Shown: positions 1-9,507, numbered from the stretch's first letter. The stretch: DNA of 64,000 bases from an uncultured Acidimicrobiales bacterium (GCA_937922235.1 CAKZVC010000001.1:1-64000); one strand, 5' to 3'. Translations and numbers: made by a program. Notes: generated by a model not told the origin, from the letters alone.

Positions 1-1
1 G

Positions 2-208
2 GTCAAGGAGTTCGCGAACGTCCAGGAGTTCAACAGCGACATTATGTCTGCGTTCAAGGAAGAGACCGAGAACGTGCTTGACACGATCGCTGCTGACGAT
101 TCCCGCTTTGCGGCGATCCTCGGACCATGGCGTGAGTACCGAGATGCGGTTTCGGAGTGGCACGGCCTGGCCGAGCGCTCGTACCTCAACTCCCAGACGC
201 AACTGTAA
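2..208 (+). CDS. C-terminal fragment of a TRAP transporter substrate-binding protein (DctP-like)
   Basis: This open frame enters from the left edge and ends at TAA 206-208, so only the last 68 residues are present. The piece is helical and ends in a run rich in E, D, W and Y (VLDTIAADDSRFAAILGPW, then EYRDAVSEWHGLAERSYLN). That resembles the C-terminal helix pair of DctP-family periplasmic proteins, which capture organic acids for tripartite TRAP uptake. The partner membrane subunits would lie left of the window or elsewhere. It is too short for certainty: another extracytoplasmic binding protein is possible. Confidence 0.5.
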   Translation, partial: VKEFANVQEFNSDIMSAFKEETENVLDTIAADDSRFAAILGPWREYRDAVSEWHGLAERSYLNSQTQL

Positions 209-277
209 GCAACAGCAAATCCCTTCCTCGTTCGTCCGGCGGCGGTATCCCGCCGCCGGACATGCGAGGCTTACGTC

Positions 278-721
278 GTGCGCAATCGAATCCTCTACAA
301 CTCGGTCAACGGCTTGTTGGCCGATGAGGAACACATCCGTGCCGTGGTGCACATGTGGCAGCGTCACCGGCTCCTGCTTCCCTATGCCTTGGCAGCGTTC
401 GTCGCAGTGTTGGCCGTGGCCATTGCGGTCGGAATCAACAGTTGGAGCAGTCGGCTGGGGCTCGGACTCGCCGCCGCAGCGATAGCCAGTATGGCGCTCA
501 CCGAATACCGCATCCTGGCGCACACCACCAGCGGTCTTGTACTCCTTCGGTCTAGCCGCGTTCGGCAACGTGCGACCGAGCTGGTGAAGAGGCTCCCAGA
601 CTCGACCCACATCGCGCCGGTCAGCAGCAACCTGGTGATCACCGACTGGACGGTCGGCTCAGAGACGTTCAGCGTGATGAAGCGGTACCAGTCGGCAATG
701 GTCGCTATCTCACAACGATGA
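278..721 (+). CDS. Small two-helix membrane protein, function unknown
   Basis: The gene encodes 147 residues from a GTG start. Residues about 34-53 and 60-76 are two hydrophobic stretches separated by a short turn, followed by a soluble basic C-terminal half containing VRQRATELVKRLP and a beta-rich tail. This suggests an inner-membrane hairpin with a cytoplasmic domain similar to PH-like or GerPF-like modules, but no family was recognised. Its stop overlaps the start of the downstream lipoprotein protease by ATGA, so the two genes are probably translationally coupled. Confidence 0.6.
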   Translation: MRNRILYNSVNGLLADEEHIRAVVHMWQRHRLLLPYALAAFVAVLAVAIAVGINSWSSRLGLGLAAAAIASMALTEYRILAHTTSGLVLLRSSRVRQRATELVKRLPDSTHIAPVSSNLVITDWTVGSETFSVMKRYQSAMVAISQR

Positions 722-1383
722 GCCGCCGGCTTGCCGTCGGGCTTGTCGCGGTGATGCTTAGCGTGAGCTGTGCCGGAGATCGTGGCACATCGCCGGAAGG
801 TAGAGCGGTGTCCATCGAGACGACCGCGTGCGGCCACGCGTCGCGCACGTCGGGTTCAGGCGTGATCGTCGAGGACGAGTGGGTGATTGCCTCGGCTCAC
901 GTCGTCATCGGCGCCGGGTCCGTGACTGTCGAGGGTGCGTTTGGGTCCGAGGTCGCAACGATCGTTGCGGTCGATGTTGACGCTGACGTCGCCCTTCTTC
1001 GCGTACCCACGGCGCAGGCGACGGCGATTCGTCTGGCCAGCGCAGAGGCCGGCGATGTGGCAACGCTTCATGGGGGTGGCGAACCGATCTCGACCGAGAT
1101 CGAACGTCGGGTCGAGGTGCGAATTGAAGCGGTGCGATCAACACGTCGAACGAGTCGCCTGGGCTACGAAGTCGACGTACGGGTAGAGCTCGGTGATAGC
1201 GGTGGCGGGGCCTACAACGCTGACGGAGACCTGGTCGGGCTCATCTTCGGCCGGGACCCGGACAGTTCGTCGCGATCCTTCGTGGTAGGCCGCGAATCGT
1301 TAGAAGTGATGCTCGCCGGTAGTCGTTCTGGAGTGTGGGAGTGCGACGTTGATCAACATCGGATCCTTCCGATCCAGAGCTGA
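718..1383 (+). CDS. Lipoprotein trypsin-like serine protease
   Basis: The 221-residue product starts with a lipoprotein signal (lipobox ending at Cys18 in MLSVSCAG), so it should be anchored outside the membrane. The chymotrypsin-fold catalytic residues are visible: His61 in IASAHVV, Asp90 (or Asp88) in DVDADVALLRV, and Ser161 in the GDSGGG motif. There is no PDZ domain, and the length is that of a minimal protease core. A Cys at 38 and one at 209 could form a disulfide. It overlaps the upstream membrane protein by 4 nt. Substrate is unknown; envelope quality control or processing is the family-level expectation. Confidence 0.8.
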   Translation: MSRRLAVGLVAVMLSVSCAGDRGTSPEGRAVSIETTACGHASRTSGSGVIVEDEWVIASAHVVIGAGSVTVEGAFGSEVATIVAVDVDADVALLRVPTAQATAIRLASAEAGDVATLHGGGEPISTEIERRVEVRIEAVRSTRRTSRLGYEVDVRVELGDSGGGAYNADGDLVGLIFGRDPDSSSRSFVVGRESLEVMLAGSRSGVWECDVDQHRILPIQS

Positions 1384-1842
1384 CTAGGCGGCACTCTCGT
1401 CGCTGCCGTACTTCAGGTGAGAGATGTCTTCGACAACTCCGTCGCCGAACCAGCTCGACTCTTGGAACTTGCGCCCACCCTTGTTGGCATCGAGCCACTG
1501 GTCGATGATGCGCATGAATTCTGCAGGTGGTTCTTCGAGCTGAAGGCGAAGCATCTTCGTGTCTTTGTCTTCCTCATTGCTGAGGACCTGTCGAACCCGA
1601 GCTGGGCTCGACTGGTCGTGGAAGACAACGCGAACGGATGCGCCTTGGGGGAGTGTGATCGACTTGTGCACGAGTACCTTGGCACCATCTACAGACAAAT
1701 CGATTGTCTGCATCGGTGCGCTGTGGCTCTTAATCCCTCCGACGCGACGCTTGGTCTGCCAGAAAATCTCGCCCTGAACTTCAACGTCCGTCCTGGCAAA
1801 AATGCGTCGCTCAAATCCCATATATGAGTTGTCGGCCCGCAT
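1384..1842 (-). CDS. PilZ domain protein (cyclic di-GMP receptor)
   Basis: The 152-residue protein shows the two PilZ signatures for binding cyclic di-GMP: R13-x3-R17 near the N terminus (ERRIFARTD) and DLSVDG at 48-53 (DxSxxG). No effector domain is attached, so it should act as a stand-alone second-messenger adaptor. Met8 (start at 1821) is an alternative start just before the first motif. It is convergent with the protease gene and abuts its stop codon. An EAL-domain protein at 30314-31093 could share the same signalling circuit. Confidence 0.8.
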   Translation of the reverse strand: MRADNSYMGFERRIFARTDVEVQGEIFWQTKRRVGGIKSHSAPMQTIDLSVDGAKVLVHKSITLPQGASVRVVFHDQSSPARVRQVLSNEEDKDTKMLRLQLEEPPAEFMRIIDQWLDANKGGRKFQESSWFGDGVVEDISHLKYGSDESAA

Positions 1843-1921
1843 GCCCCCAAATTGAGTGCTTCTTGCTGCAACACGAGATGCACCACATCAGGGCTTGAGA
1901 ATCTCGCGATTGCACCGATGG

Positions 1922-2101
1922 ATGATGATGCTGCTAATCCAAGCTCTCGCCAACACCATGCTTCTTGCGATCCTCATTGCAGGTGGACTCGTCCTTATGA
2001 ATCGGATTCTGCAGCGGGTCGTAGAGAACAGCTTCGCCAAAATCGCAGCAGCCGAGGCTCAGCACCTCGACGAACAGCTCCGGGGCCTCACCGACTACTA
2101 G
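1922..2101 (+). CDS. Small single-pass membrane protein, hypothetical
   Basis: The frame encodes about 59 residues beginning with three consecutive ATG codons. One strong transmembrane segment (MMMLLIQALANTMLLAILIA, continuing through GGLVLM) is followed by an amphipathic charged helix ending in LRGLTDY. The frame is open further upstream to 1856, but the upstream part looks non-coding. It is divergent from the PilZ gene and overlaps the nucleoside hydrolase stop by 4 nt. The membrane segment is clear; that this is an expressed gene is inferred. Confidence 0.45.
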   Translation: MMMLLIQALANTMLLAILIAGGLVLMNRILQRVVENSFAKIAAAEAQHLDEQLRGLTDY

Positions 2102-3036
2102 CTTGCATCTGCGTCGCTCAATAGGTCGACGAGCATTCCAAAGAACGAGTCTTCCGGGTAGTGCGTCACGATGTTGACGTTCTTCTCTAGCTGCGAGAAC
2201 CCATAGTGATCGACGATCAGCGTGCCGTGCATTGGCTCGGGGCCGATCGCGATGTCGACGCCCAAGTGCTCCATTGTTGCTGGTGACGGATCGATGGCGT
2301 GTGCCATGGCAATCGGGTCGGGGAAGTCGGGGCCGGCAAGCCTGGTCTCTTCCCAGGCAAAGCCTTGCAGCGTGGCCTGGATATCGATGCTGAAGTTGCC
2401 GAGCTCGCCTAGCTCACGGAGCTGAGCCTGTCGAGCGTCGTCGACGACTGCTGATTCGATCGACACGTCCCATCCCACAAACTCGAGCGGCATCCCCGAC
2501 CGGAGCACGACGCGAACCGCCTCGGGGTCGACGTAGAAGTTGAACTCCGCTGTTGGCGTGATGTTGCCGGGGCCGTGCTCACCGGTGCCGCCCATGATGA
2601 CAACTCGCTCGACCTTGTTCGCAATGTCGGGCGCCATAAGCAACGCAATAGCCACGTTGGTCAGGGGGCCGATGGCGACGAGGGTGATCTCGCCAGGGTT
2701 CGCCCGAATGGTGTCGATGATGACCTGCGGAGCCCAGCCATCGGCCGGCACCCTGCCGGTGAGCGGCAGGCCGATGTCGCCCATGCCATCTGCTCCGTGC
2801 ACGTCTTGGGCCGTTCGGAGATCGCGCAGGATGGGCTGCGATGCACCGGCGTAGGTGGGCACATCGGCTCCGCAGAGCTCGGCGGTGTAGAGCGCGTTCT
2901 GTACCGCTTGATCGAGGGGCACATTTCCCGCCACGACGGTGACCGCCACGACCTCGATATCGGGATGTCGGAAGGCCATGCATATGGCTACGGCGTCGTC
3001 GCTGGCGGTGTCGGTATCGATAAGGAACTTGCGCAT
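2098..3036 (-). CDS. Inosine-uridine preferring nucleoside hydrolase family protein
   Basis: The 312-residue protein opens with the calcium-binding DTDTASDDA motif (Asp7, Asp9, Asp13, Asp14) that defines the IUNH fold, and later has EFNFYVDPEA, the matching metal/ribose-binding segment. These enzymes cleave the N-glycosidic bond of ribonucleosides to base and ribose. Length is normal for the family. A second, divergent homologue lies at 44580-45509 beside a ribokinase gene. A -10-like TAGTCT lies 6 nt before the ATG, so the message may be leaderless. Exact substrate preference cannot be read from the sequence. Confidence 0.9.
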   Translation of the reverse strand: MRKFLIDTDTASDDAVAICMAFRHPDIEVVAVTVVAGNVPLDQAVQNALYTAELCGADVPTYAGASQPILRDLRTAQDVHGADGMGDIGLPLTGRVPADGWAPQVIIDTIRANPGEITLVAIGPLTNVAIALLMAPDIANKVERVVIMGGTGEHGPGNITPTAEFNFYVDPEAVRVVLRSGMPLEFVGWDVSIESAVVDDARQAQLRELGELGNFSIDIQATLQGFAWEETRLAGPDFPDPIAMAHAIDPSPATMEHLGVDIAIGPEPMHGTLIVDHYGFSQLEKNVNIVTHYPEDSFFGMLVDLLSDADAS

Positions 3037-3042
3037 CCCGGG

Positions 3043-3048
3043 AGACTA
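3043..3048 (-). promoter_or_regulatory. Predicted -10 box of the nucleoside hydrolase gene
   Basis: On the minus strand TAGTCT (TANNNT pattern) is followed by six bases and then the ATG at 3036. Transcription would begin on or next to the start codon, giving a leaderless message. Inference from spacing only. Confidence 0.4.
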
Positions 3049-3095
3049 TCTCCGTCCGTGGCAGTGAGCAGTGGAGCAGAGTCAGTGCTTCAGCG

Positions 3096-3124
3096 ATGAC
3101 CTCATAGATTTCGGCATCTAGACT
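3096..3124 (+). promoter_or_regulatory. Predicted ilvD promoter, leaderless
   Basis: ATGACC at 3096-3101 and TAGACT at 3119-3124 are separated by 17 nt, and the -10 box ends 7 nt before the ilvD ATG at 3132. No Shine-Dalgarno sequence is present between them, which fits transcription starting at the A of the start codon. Confidence 0.5.
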
Positions 3125-3131
3125 CGATCGC

Positions 3132-4982
3132 ATGTCGACGTATCGCTCACACGAATCAACCAGCGGCCGCAACATGGCTGGTGCCCGAGCACTCTGGCGG
3201 GCAACCGGCATGACCGACGAGGACTTTGGTAACAAGCCAATCATCGCCGTGGCCAATAGCTTCACGCAGTTCGTCCCCGGTCACGTCCACCTTAAGGACA
3301 TGGGCCAGCTCGTCGCTCGCGAAATCGAGGCTGCTGGTGGCGTGGCCAAGGAGTTCAACACCATTGCGGTCGATGACGGCATTGCGATGGGCCACTCGGG
3401 AATGCTCTACAGCCTCCCAAGCCGTGACCTCATTGCCGACTCGGTCGAATACATGGTGAACGGCCATAAGGCCGACGCACTGGTCTGCATCAGTAACTGC
3501 GACAAGATCACCCCCGGCATGCTCATGGCCGCAATGCGCCTCAACATCCCCGCCGTGTTCGTATCGGGCGGCCCCATGGAAGCGGGCAAGACCAAGCTTG
3601 CGGGCGAAGAGGTCAAGGTCGACCTCATCGACGCCATGATGAAGGCCGGCGACAAGAACGTGAGCGATGAAGACGTCCTCGCAATCGAGCGCTCGGCATG
3701 CCCAACGTGCGGTTCATGCTCAGGCATGTTCACGGCAAACAGCATGAACTGTCTCACTGAAGCACTCGGGCTCTCACTGCCCGGCAACGGCACAACGCTC
3801 GCCACGCACTCCGATCGTGAGCGGTTGTTCCTCGAAGCTGGCCGGCTCATCGTCGACATTGCGCAGCGCTATTACATGAAGGGTGACGAGTCGGTCATCC
3901 CGCGCAACGTCGCCACCAAGACCGCGTTCAGTAACGCCATGTCGCTCGACATTGCCATGGGTGGCTCGACCAACACGATCCTCCACTTGCTCGCAGCTGC
4001 CGAAGAGGGCGGCGTCGACTTCAAAATGTCCGACATCGACGAGCTCAGTCGCAAGGTGCCAAACCTGTGTAAGGTCGCTCCTTCGGTGCAGGAATACCAC
4101 GTCGAGGACGTGCACCGTGCTGGTGGCATTCCCGCAATCATGGGCGAGCTCGCCCGCGGCGGAATCATCGACACCAGCGTCCACACGATCCACTCGAACA
4201 CATGGGACGACGCAATCAACCAGTGGGACATTGCCGTCAACCCGTCCGAAGAGGTTCAGACCTTCTTCCGTGCAGGCCCTGCAGGCATCCCGACCCAGAC
4301 GGCGTTTAGCCAGTCGACTCGTTGGGACACGCTCGACATCGACCGCGAGAACGGCTGTATCCGCTCGGTCGAAAACGCCTACTCCTCCGAAGGTGGCCTG
4401 GCCGTACTGTTCGGCAACATCGCCGAAGACGGCTGCATCGTCAAGACCGCCGGCGTCGACGAGTCGATCTGGAAGTTCAGCGGACCCGCACGCGTCTACG
4501 AGTCGCAAGAAGCCGCCATGGAAGGCGTGCTCGAAGAGGTGCAGAGCGGCGATGTCGTCATCGTGCGCTACGAGGGGCCGAAGGGCGGCCCGGGTATGCA
4601 AGAGATGCTCTATCCGACCACCTACATCAAGAGTCGTGGCCTCGGAAAAGAATGCGCGCTGCTCACCGACGGTCGGTTCTCCGGAGGCACGTCTGGACTT
4701 TCCGTTGGTCACTGCTCGCCTGAGGCAGCTGATGGTGGCCTTATCGCGCTCGTCGAAGACGGCGACCTCATCACCTTCGACATTCCGCACCGGTCAATCA
4801 CGCTCGATGTGCCCGAAGAGGTGCTCGCCGAACGGCGTGCCGCCCAAGAGGCGCGAGGCCGCGATGCCTATACGCCCGTCGATCGCGATCGGGTCGTTAG
4901 TCAAGCGCTGCAGGCCTATGCAGCTATGACGACCTCGGCCGATCGCGGCGCTGTCCGAGACGTGTCACAACTTCACCGCTAA
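3132..4982 (+). CDS. ilvD: Dihydroxy-acid dehydratase
   Basis: The 616-residue enzyme dehydrates 2,3-dihydroxy-isovalerate and 2,3-dihydroxy-3-methylvalerate to the keto acids preceding valine/leucine and isoleucine. Family signatures are present: CDKITPG at 123-129, the cysteine-rich [18 protein letters not shown] segment at 190-207 that supplies iron-sulfur ligands, and [14 protein letters not shown] near the C terminus. Length is standard for the long IlvD class. Its promoter appears leaderless. The helicase gene begins 6 nt downstream, so both are probably co-transcribed. The other branched-chain genes in the window (ilvB, ilvN) lie 26 kb away. Confidence 0.97.
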   Translation: MSTYRSHESTSGRNMAGARALWRATGMTDEDFGNKPIIAVANSFTQFVPGHVHLKDMGQLVAREIEAAGGVAKEFNTIAVDDGIAMGHSGMLYSLPSRDLIADSVEYMVNGHKADALVCISNCDKITPGMLMAAMRLNIPAVFVSGGPMEAGKTKLAGEEVKVDLIDAMMKAGDKNVSDEDVLAIERSACPTCGSCSGMFTANSMNCLTEALGLSLPGNGTTLATHSDRERLFLEAGRLIVDIAQRYYMKGDESVIPRNVATKTAFSNAMSLDIAMGGSTNTILHLLAAAEEGGVDFKMSDIDELSRKVPNLCKVAPSVQEYHVEDVHRAGGIPAIMGELARGGIIDTSVHTIHSNTWDDAINQWDIAVNPSEEVQTFFRAGPAGIPTQTAFSQSTRWDTLDIDRENGCIRSVENAYSSEGGLAVLFGNIAEDGCIVKTAGVDESIWKFSGPARVYESQEAAMEGVLEEVQSGDVVIVRYEGPKGGPGMQEMLYPTTYIKSRGLGKECALLTDGRFSGGTSGLSVGHCSPEAADGGLIALVEDGDLITFDIPHRSITLDVPEEVLAERRAAQEARGRDAYTPVDRDRVVSQALQAYAAMTTSADRGAVRDVSQLHR

Positions 4983-4988
4983 TCCCGA

Positions 4989-7883
4989 GTGGAGCCACAG
5001 GCGGTTCTGCGGACGTTCGGTCAGCTCGCAGCCGAACGAACCGACGACATTCGTACGAACGTCTTGTCGTCTGGCTCGACCTTTCTGTGGCAGCGATACA
5101 AGGCGCTCGCTATCTTCAAAGGCTCAAACATCAAGCCGTCGGGTATGCCGGTCGAGGTGGGGCTGAACAAACAATCTTCGTTAGAAGACCTCGAACATCG
5201 GGTGCTGTCGACGGCAAAGCTGCACGAGGGTGAACGCCAGCTCTACGTCGGCTGGATTTGGTTCTCGGGCACGCTGACCACCGAAGACGGAGTGGAAACG
5301 ACCTACTGCTTTCCACTCGTCTCTGTGCCCGTCGACTTCGTCGAGGACAAGGTCGAATGGTACGGGAGCGCTGCCGGAGACATGGTCTCGGGAGATATTG
5401 GCGGATGGAGTGCCCAGCGGCGCAAGATCGAAACGCTCACCCCGGCTGGCGATGTCGACCTCACCGACCTCGTCACGGGAACAGAAGATCGGGCGCGACT
5501 GCTCAATCGTCGAAACTTCGGCGAAGGAAAGTTGAACGATCTGTATTCGGTCAACACGAATGAGTACACGCCAGTTTCACTCGATGTGTTCCCCGACCTA
5601 ACGAACCTCAACGACTGGATCGATGACGCGGCCAAGACGATCGGCCTCCCGGTAACCCAAATCAAGGCGGCGCATCAGGGACACCCGGTCGCGACGGTCA
5701 GGAACGACTTCATTACGCTGCACATCGGTTCGGCGTTGTACGTCGAGCCACCGGTGTCTCTCGGAGCCCGAAGCGACAGCCTCGTTGCACTCGGTCGTCT
5801 CGACGGCATCGAGACAAGCGCGATGGGAACGCTCTATCGGCGAACGCCAGTCGAGCCAGTCATTATCGACTCACTTACGCAGCTGCGTCCGTTGAGCGTG
5901 AAGCAACGTGCGATCGCATCGGAAGCTGTCGGATCAGATCTGACAGTGCTCACCGGGGCCCCCGGCACGGGGAAGTCTCACGTACTCAGCGTCGTAGCGA
6001 TGAACGCCGTCGCGCGTGGGGAATCAGTGCTCGTCGTCGCAGGTTCACCGCATGCGGTGGACGTGCTGGCCGAGCACCTGGCGTCCTGCCCTGGCCCGCC
6101 TCCTGTCGTGTTTGGTGGCTCCCGGCATGGCCAGCAGATTGCGCGAGACCTTTCCGAGCTCGCCTCACGAGAACGTGAAGCCCCCCGCCAGCCAGTTCAC
6201 TCGCCAGGCGGCGACCTCGGCGAGCACGAACGCACGCTCGCGGCCACCAACCGATTGCTCGAAGTCGAGCTCGAGGCGGTGCGAATCCAGCGAGATCCAA
6301 CCAAGCGGCTCGAGCTTGTCGAAGCGAGAAACCAGGCCGGCGACCTTGAGGAGCTCGCCGACATGATCGAGAGCTGTGAGAAGTCGGGTGCCTCAGGCTG
6401 GCTCGCTCGCAAGCGTCACCTCAAGACCATCGCTCGTCGAATCGGCGATGCTGGAGACCACCAGTCGGTGCTCGACCACCTCAGGCGCGGAGCTGAGGCC
6501 CAGCGACTTCTCGCTGATGGAGGCTTATCGCTTCGAGAAACCTACGACTCACTCATCGAGCACGAAGCAGATGCGGCTCGACATGCCGGGCGTAACCTGA
6601 CCGCCGACTGGCACGGACGCATTGGAACCGAAGAGCGGGCTGCCCTCGCGAAGATCTCCACTGCGCTCACCAGTAGCCGTACGGTGCGCCGTGACATGTT
6701 TGCCGAGATCGCGCCGGCTGAGCTCACCACCGCCGCACCGCTGTGGGTCGGTTCCATCCGAGATGTTGAGGACGTGCTCCCCCAGGTCGTTGGCATGTTC
6801 GACCTGCTGCTGATCGACGAAGCGGCACAGATCGACCAACTCAACGCGGTGAACGCTCTGGTGCGGGCCAAGCGGGCAGTGGTGTGCGGCGACCCTCGTC
6901 AGCTCGGCCACGTGGCCTATATGAACACCGACGACCTTCGGGCAATGGCCAAGCAAGACCCAACTGACGAACAGATACTCAACGTCGGCCAGATGTCGCT
7001 GTACGACGTAGCTGCGTCGCGTGTGCCGTCGCTGGTTCTTGACGAACACTTTCGGTCGGTGCCGCACATCATCGAGTTCTCTGCTCGGCGTATGTACGAC
7101 GGGCGCCTGCACGTGGTGGGCCGTAACCCGTCGAACGAGGCGGCTGACCACATTCATGTCGAGGTGGTTGGGGGAAGCAGGGACAGCACCGGCGTAAACA
7201 CCGCCGAGGTCGAGGCTTGCATTCGGGTTGGTGAGCGCATGATCGAGGAAGGCCATCGCAGCATCGGCTTTCTCAGCCCATTCGAGGAGCAGGCGCAGGG
7301 CCTTGAAGAAGCGATTCTCGATCGGTGGCGGCTGGAAGAAATCGATGCCTATGGCCTGCGGGTTGGCACCGTGCACGGCTTCCAAGGCGATGAGCGAGAC
7401 GTCATCATTGCGTCGTGGGCGATTGGTCCCGACGAGGGACAGAACATCTGGAGCCACATCAACCAGCCGAACCTGTTCAACGTGATGGTTACCCGAGCTC
7501 GTTACCAGGTCATCGTCGTAGCCTCAACGCCCGAACCCCCTGGACTCGCTGGCGACTATCTGCGCTGGAGTGAACCCCTTACCAACTTGCTCCGAGACGT
7601 GGCGAGCGAGGATCGGTGGGTGAACACGGTCGCTGACGTGCTTCGCGAGGCCGGGCTGCCCGTACGCGTCGGATATCCAGTAGGCCGCCATCTCGTCGAT
7701 CTTGTCGTCGGTGAACCGGACAATCCGATCGCCATCGACTGCATCCCGCACCCGGACGGACCTGCATCCCATACCGACCGAGCACTACAGCTTCGGCGCT
7801 TGGGTTGGCGCACGACCGATGTGTTTGAAAGCAAGTGGCACGACCGTCTTGGTGAACTCGCCATCGAATTGGAGTACGTATGA
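4989..7883 (+). CDS. Superfamily 1 (Upf1/DNA2-like) helicase with C-terminal nuclease-like domain
   Basis: The 964-residue protein begins with GTG 6 nt after ilvD. An unfamiliar 300-residue N-terminal region precedes a split SF1 helicase core: Walker A GAPGTGKS at 323-330, DEAAQ at 610-614, GDPRQL at 634-639, GTVHGFQGDERD at 793-804 and MVTRAR near 833. A charged, probably coiled-coil insert occupies about 385-530. The last 90 residues (GYPVGRHLVDLVVGE, then AIDCIP and RRLGWRTTDVFESKW) resemble the Vsr-like restriction-endonuclease fold attached to many actinobacterial helicases, although the catalytic E/DxK positions look eroded. Role in repair or RNA/DNA remodelling is inferred. Confidence 0.85.
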   Translation: MEPQAVLRTFGQLAAERTDDIRTNVLSSGSTFLWQRYKALAIFKGSNIKPSGMPVEVGLNKQSSLEDLEHRVLSTAKLHEGERQLYVGWIWFSGTLTTEDGVETTYCFPLVSVPVDFVEDKVEWYGSAAGDMVSGDIGGWSAQRRKIETLTPAGDVDLTDLVTGTEDRARLLNRRNFGEGKLNDLYSVNTNEYTPVSLDVFPDLTNLNDWIDDAAKTIGLPVTQIKAAHQGHPVATVRNDFITLHIGSALYVEPPVSLGARSDSLVALGRLDGIETSAMGTLYRRTPVEPVIIDSLTQLRPLSVKQRAIASEAVGSDLTVLTGAPGTGKSHVLSVVAMNAVARGESVLVVAGSPHAVDVLAEHLASCPGPPPVVFGGSRHGQQIARDLSELASREREAPRQPVHSPGGDLGEHERTLAATNRLLEVELEAVRIQRDPTKRLELVEARNQAGDLEELADMIESCEKSGASGWLARKRHLKTIARRIGDAGDHQSVLDHLRRGAEAQRLLADGGLSLRETYDSLIEHEADAARHAGRNLTADWHGRIGTEERAALAKISTALTSSRTVRRDMFAEIAPAELTTAAPLWVGSIRDVEDVLPQVVGMFDLLLIDEAAQIDQLNAVNALVRAKRAVVCGDPRQLGHVAYMNTDDLRAMAKQDPTDEQILNVGQMSLYDVAASRVPSLVLDEHFRSVPHIIEFSARRMYDGRLHVVGRNPSNEAADHIHVEVVGGSRDSTGVNTAEVEACIRVGERMIEEGHRSIGFLSPFEEQAQGLEEAILDRWRLEEIDAYGLRVGTVHGFQGDERDVIIASWAIGPDEGQNIWSHINQPNLFNVMVTRARYQVIVVASTPEPPGLAGDYLRWSEPLTNLLRDVASEDRWVNTVADVLREAGLPVRVGYPVGRHLVDLVVGEPDNPIAIDCIPHPDGPASHTDRALQLRRLGWRTTDVFESKWHDRLGELAIELEYV

Positions 7884-8680
7884 CCGTCCCAAAGGTGCTC
7901 GGCATCAACTACGACGCCAGATCGTCGTTCATGCGCGGCCCCGCTGCCGCCCCCGACGAGGTCCGCCGGGTGCTCCACGCAGGTTCAGCGAACTACTCCA
8001 CCGAGCTCGGCGCTCAGGTTGACCCCGAGCTCTGGGACGACTTGGGCAACCTCGAGCTCGGCGATGCCGAGCCGCTGGATGCCCGAGACAAGATCGTCGC
8101 AGCCGTTAGCGACGCTATTGCCGACAGTTCGCCGCTGCTCTCGATCGGTGGCGATCACTTTGTGACCTATCCCGTAGTGGCGGCGATGTCTGAGCGCTAC
8201 GACAACATCACGATCGTCCACGTCGATGCCCACCCCGATCTCTACGACGAGCTCGACGGCGACCGCTACTCCCACGCCTGCCCGTTCGCCCGAATCATGG
8301 AGGCGAACCACGCAAGCCGACTGATCCAGTTCGGCATCCGGACGATCACACCTCATCAGCGTGAACAGGCCGACCGATTCGGTGTTGAAGTGCACGAGGT
8401 CCGGACGTGGGACGGCGTCGTTCCTGCACTGGAGGGTCCTGTCTACATCTCCATCGATGTCGACGGGCTCGACCCGGCATTCGCCCCAGGTGTCAGCCAC
8501 CACGAACCCGGAGGCCTAACGATGCGCCAGGTGCTCGACATCATTCATTCTGTTGCCGAACAAGGAGTTCACGTCGTCGGTGCTGATGTCGTGGAGATCA
8601 ATCCCGGCCGGGACATTCACGATATGACCGCCATGGTCGGGGCGAAGCTCGTGCGCGAGCTCCTCGGCCTCATGCAGTAG
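7880..8680 (+). CDS. Ureohydrolase (agmatinase/arginase family)
   Basis: The 266-residue protein carries the three manganese-ligand motifs of the arginase/agmatinase/formiminoglutamase superfamily: GGDHF, DAHPDLYDE (DAHxD with an extended loop) and SIDVDGLDPAFAPGV. It hydrolyses a guanidino or formimino group from its substrate; length and motif 3 fit agmatinase-like members, but guanidino acids are equally possible. The start codon overlaps the helicase stop (ATGA), so it belongs to the ilvD-helicase unit. Its own operon neighbours do not reveal the substrate. Confidence 0.85.
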   Translation: MTVPKVLGINYDARSSFMRGPAAAPDEVRRVLHAGSANYSTELGAQVDPELWDDLGNLELGDAEPLDARDKIVAAVSDAIADSSPLLSIGGDHFVTYPVVAAMSERYDNITIVHVDAHPDLYDELDGDRYSHACPFARIMEANHASRLIQFGIRTITPHQREQADRFGVEVHEVRTWDGVVPALEGPVYISIDVDGLDPAFAPGVSHHEPGGLTMRQVLDIIHSVAEQGVHVVGADVVEINPGRDIHDMTAMVGAKLVRELLGLMQ

Positions 8681-8715
8681 CGACAGGACCCGAAGGTGCG
8701 GGTGCGCACGCGCTA
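8678..8715. terminator. Hairpin shared by two convergent stop codons
   Basis: TAGCG at 8678-8682 pairs with CGCTA at 8711-8715, and ACCCG at 8688-8692 with CGGGT at 8699-8703. The outer stem contains the ureohydrolase stop and the deoR-type stop. No U-tract is present, so terminator activity is uncertain. Confidence 0.3.
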
Positions 8716-9507
8716 CACCGCAGCGACGAAGACGCCTTGTGACCGAATCTCGTCGAGCATCGTGGCGTCGGCTTCAGCTCCAGTGATGAGCACGTCGATG
8801 TCGTCCCAGCCGGCGAACCGAACGAGATGATCCTGCCCAAACTTTGAGGCATCGATGAGGGCGACAACCCGAGCGGCTGACGCGATCATTGCCTTCTTCA
8901 GCGTGGCCTCGTGGGTGTACGGGGTCGTGAGCCCCTTCTCCGAGGCGCCATCGGTGCTGATGAAGAGCACGTCGACGTGAAGTTGGTGCACTTGCTCGAC
9001 AGCATGTGAGTCGACCACCGACATGGTTTCCTGGCGAAGCTGGCCACCAAGGATGTTGACCGTTGCGGTTTCTGCCTCAGCGATTGCCTGTGCGGTCGGG
9101 ATGGCGTTGGTGACGACGTGAAGCGAACGTCCCGGCGGGATTGCTTCAGCAAACCGAAGAAGGGTCGAGCCAGCGTCGATCAGGATGCTGCCACGCTCGG
9201 GGATCTCCTCGATGGCTCGCTTGGCGATATGCCGCTTCGCGTCGTCGTTGGCATCGGCTCGTTTGGCCAGGAGCGGTTCGAACGACTCCCAGCGAACTGC
9301 GCCACCGTGCACGCGTTTGAGCAACTGCTTTTCCTGCAGCTCCGACAGATCCCGCCGAATCGTCTCCGACGTGACATGGAAATGGGTTGCTAGCTCGGCG
9401 ACCTCGATGGCGCCGTGCATTTCGACGAGCGCAAGAATCTTCCGTTGACGCTCTGATTGGAAGAGCGGCGTTCGCCTACTCTTCAGTCCCCCCGTTTGTT
9501 GCGACAC
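8713..9507 (-). CDS. DeoR-family transcriptional repressor of the polyol locus
   Basis: Starting at GTG 9507 the protein has 264 residues: an N-terminal DeoR helix-turn-helix (RQRKILALVEMHGAIEVAEL, then VTSETIRRDLSEL, residues about 20-60) and the sugar-phosphate-sensing DeoRC domain (ILIDAGSTLLRFA, ATVNILGGQLR, VDVLFISTDGAS). The frame stays open upstream over the dehydrogenase gene, but that part is a shadow: the family always begins a few residues before this helix-turn-helix, and a purine-rich GGGGGA precedes the GTG. It overlaps the 3' end of the dehydrogenase gene by 32 nt. It is expected to repress the transporter and dehydrogenase until a phosphorylated sugar accumulates. Confidence 0.88.
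   Translation of the reverse strand: MSQQTGGLKSRRTPLFQSERQRKILALVEMHGAIEVAELATHFHVTSETIRRDLSELQEKQLLKRVHGGAVRWESFEPLLAKRADANDDAKRHIAKRAIEEIPERGSILIDAGSTLLRFAEAIPPGRSLHVVTNAIPTAQAIAEAETATVNILGGQLRQETMSVVDSHAVEQVHQLHVDVLFISTDGASEKGLTTPYTHEATLKKAMIASAARVVALIDASKFGQDHLVRFAGWDDIDVLITGAEADATMLDEIRSQGVFVAAV

Noticed and set aside
3774-4790. 338-codon open frame antisense to ilvD
   Set aside because: Composition is that of a reversed coding frame (Val/Asp/His/Arg-rich) and ilvD is unambiguous.
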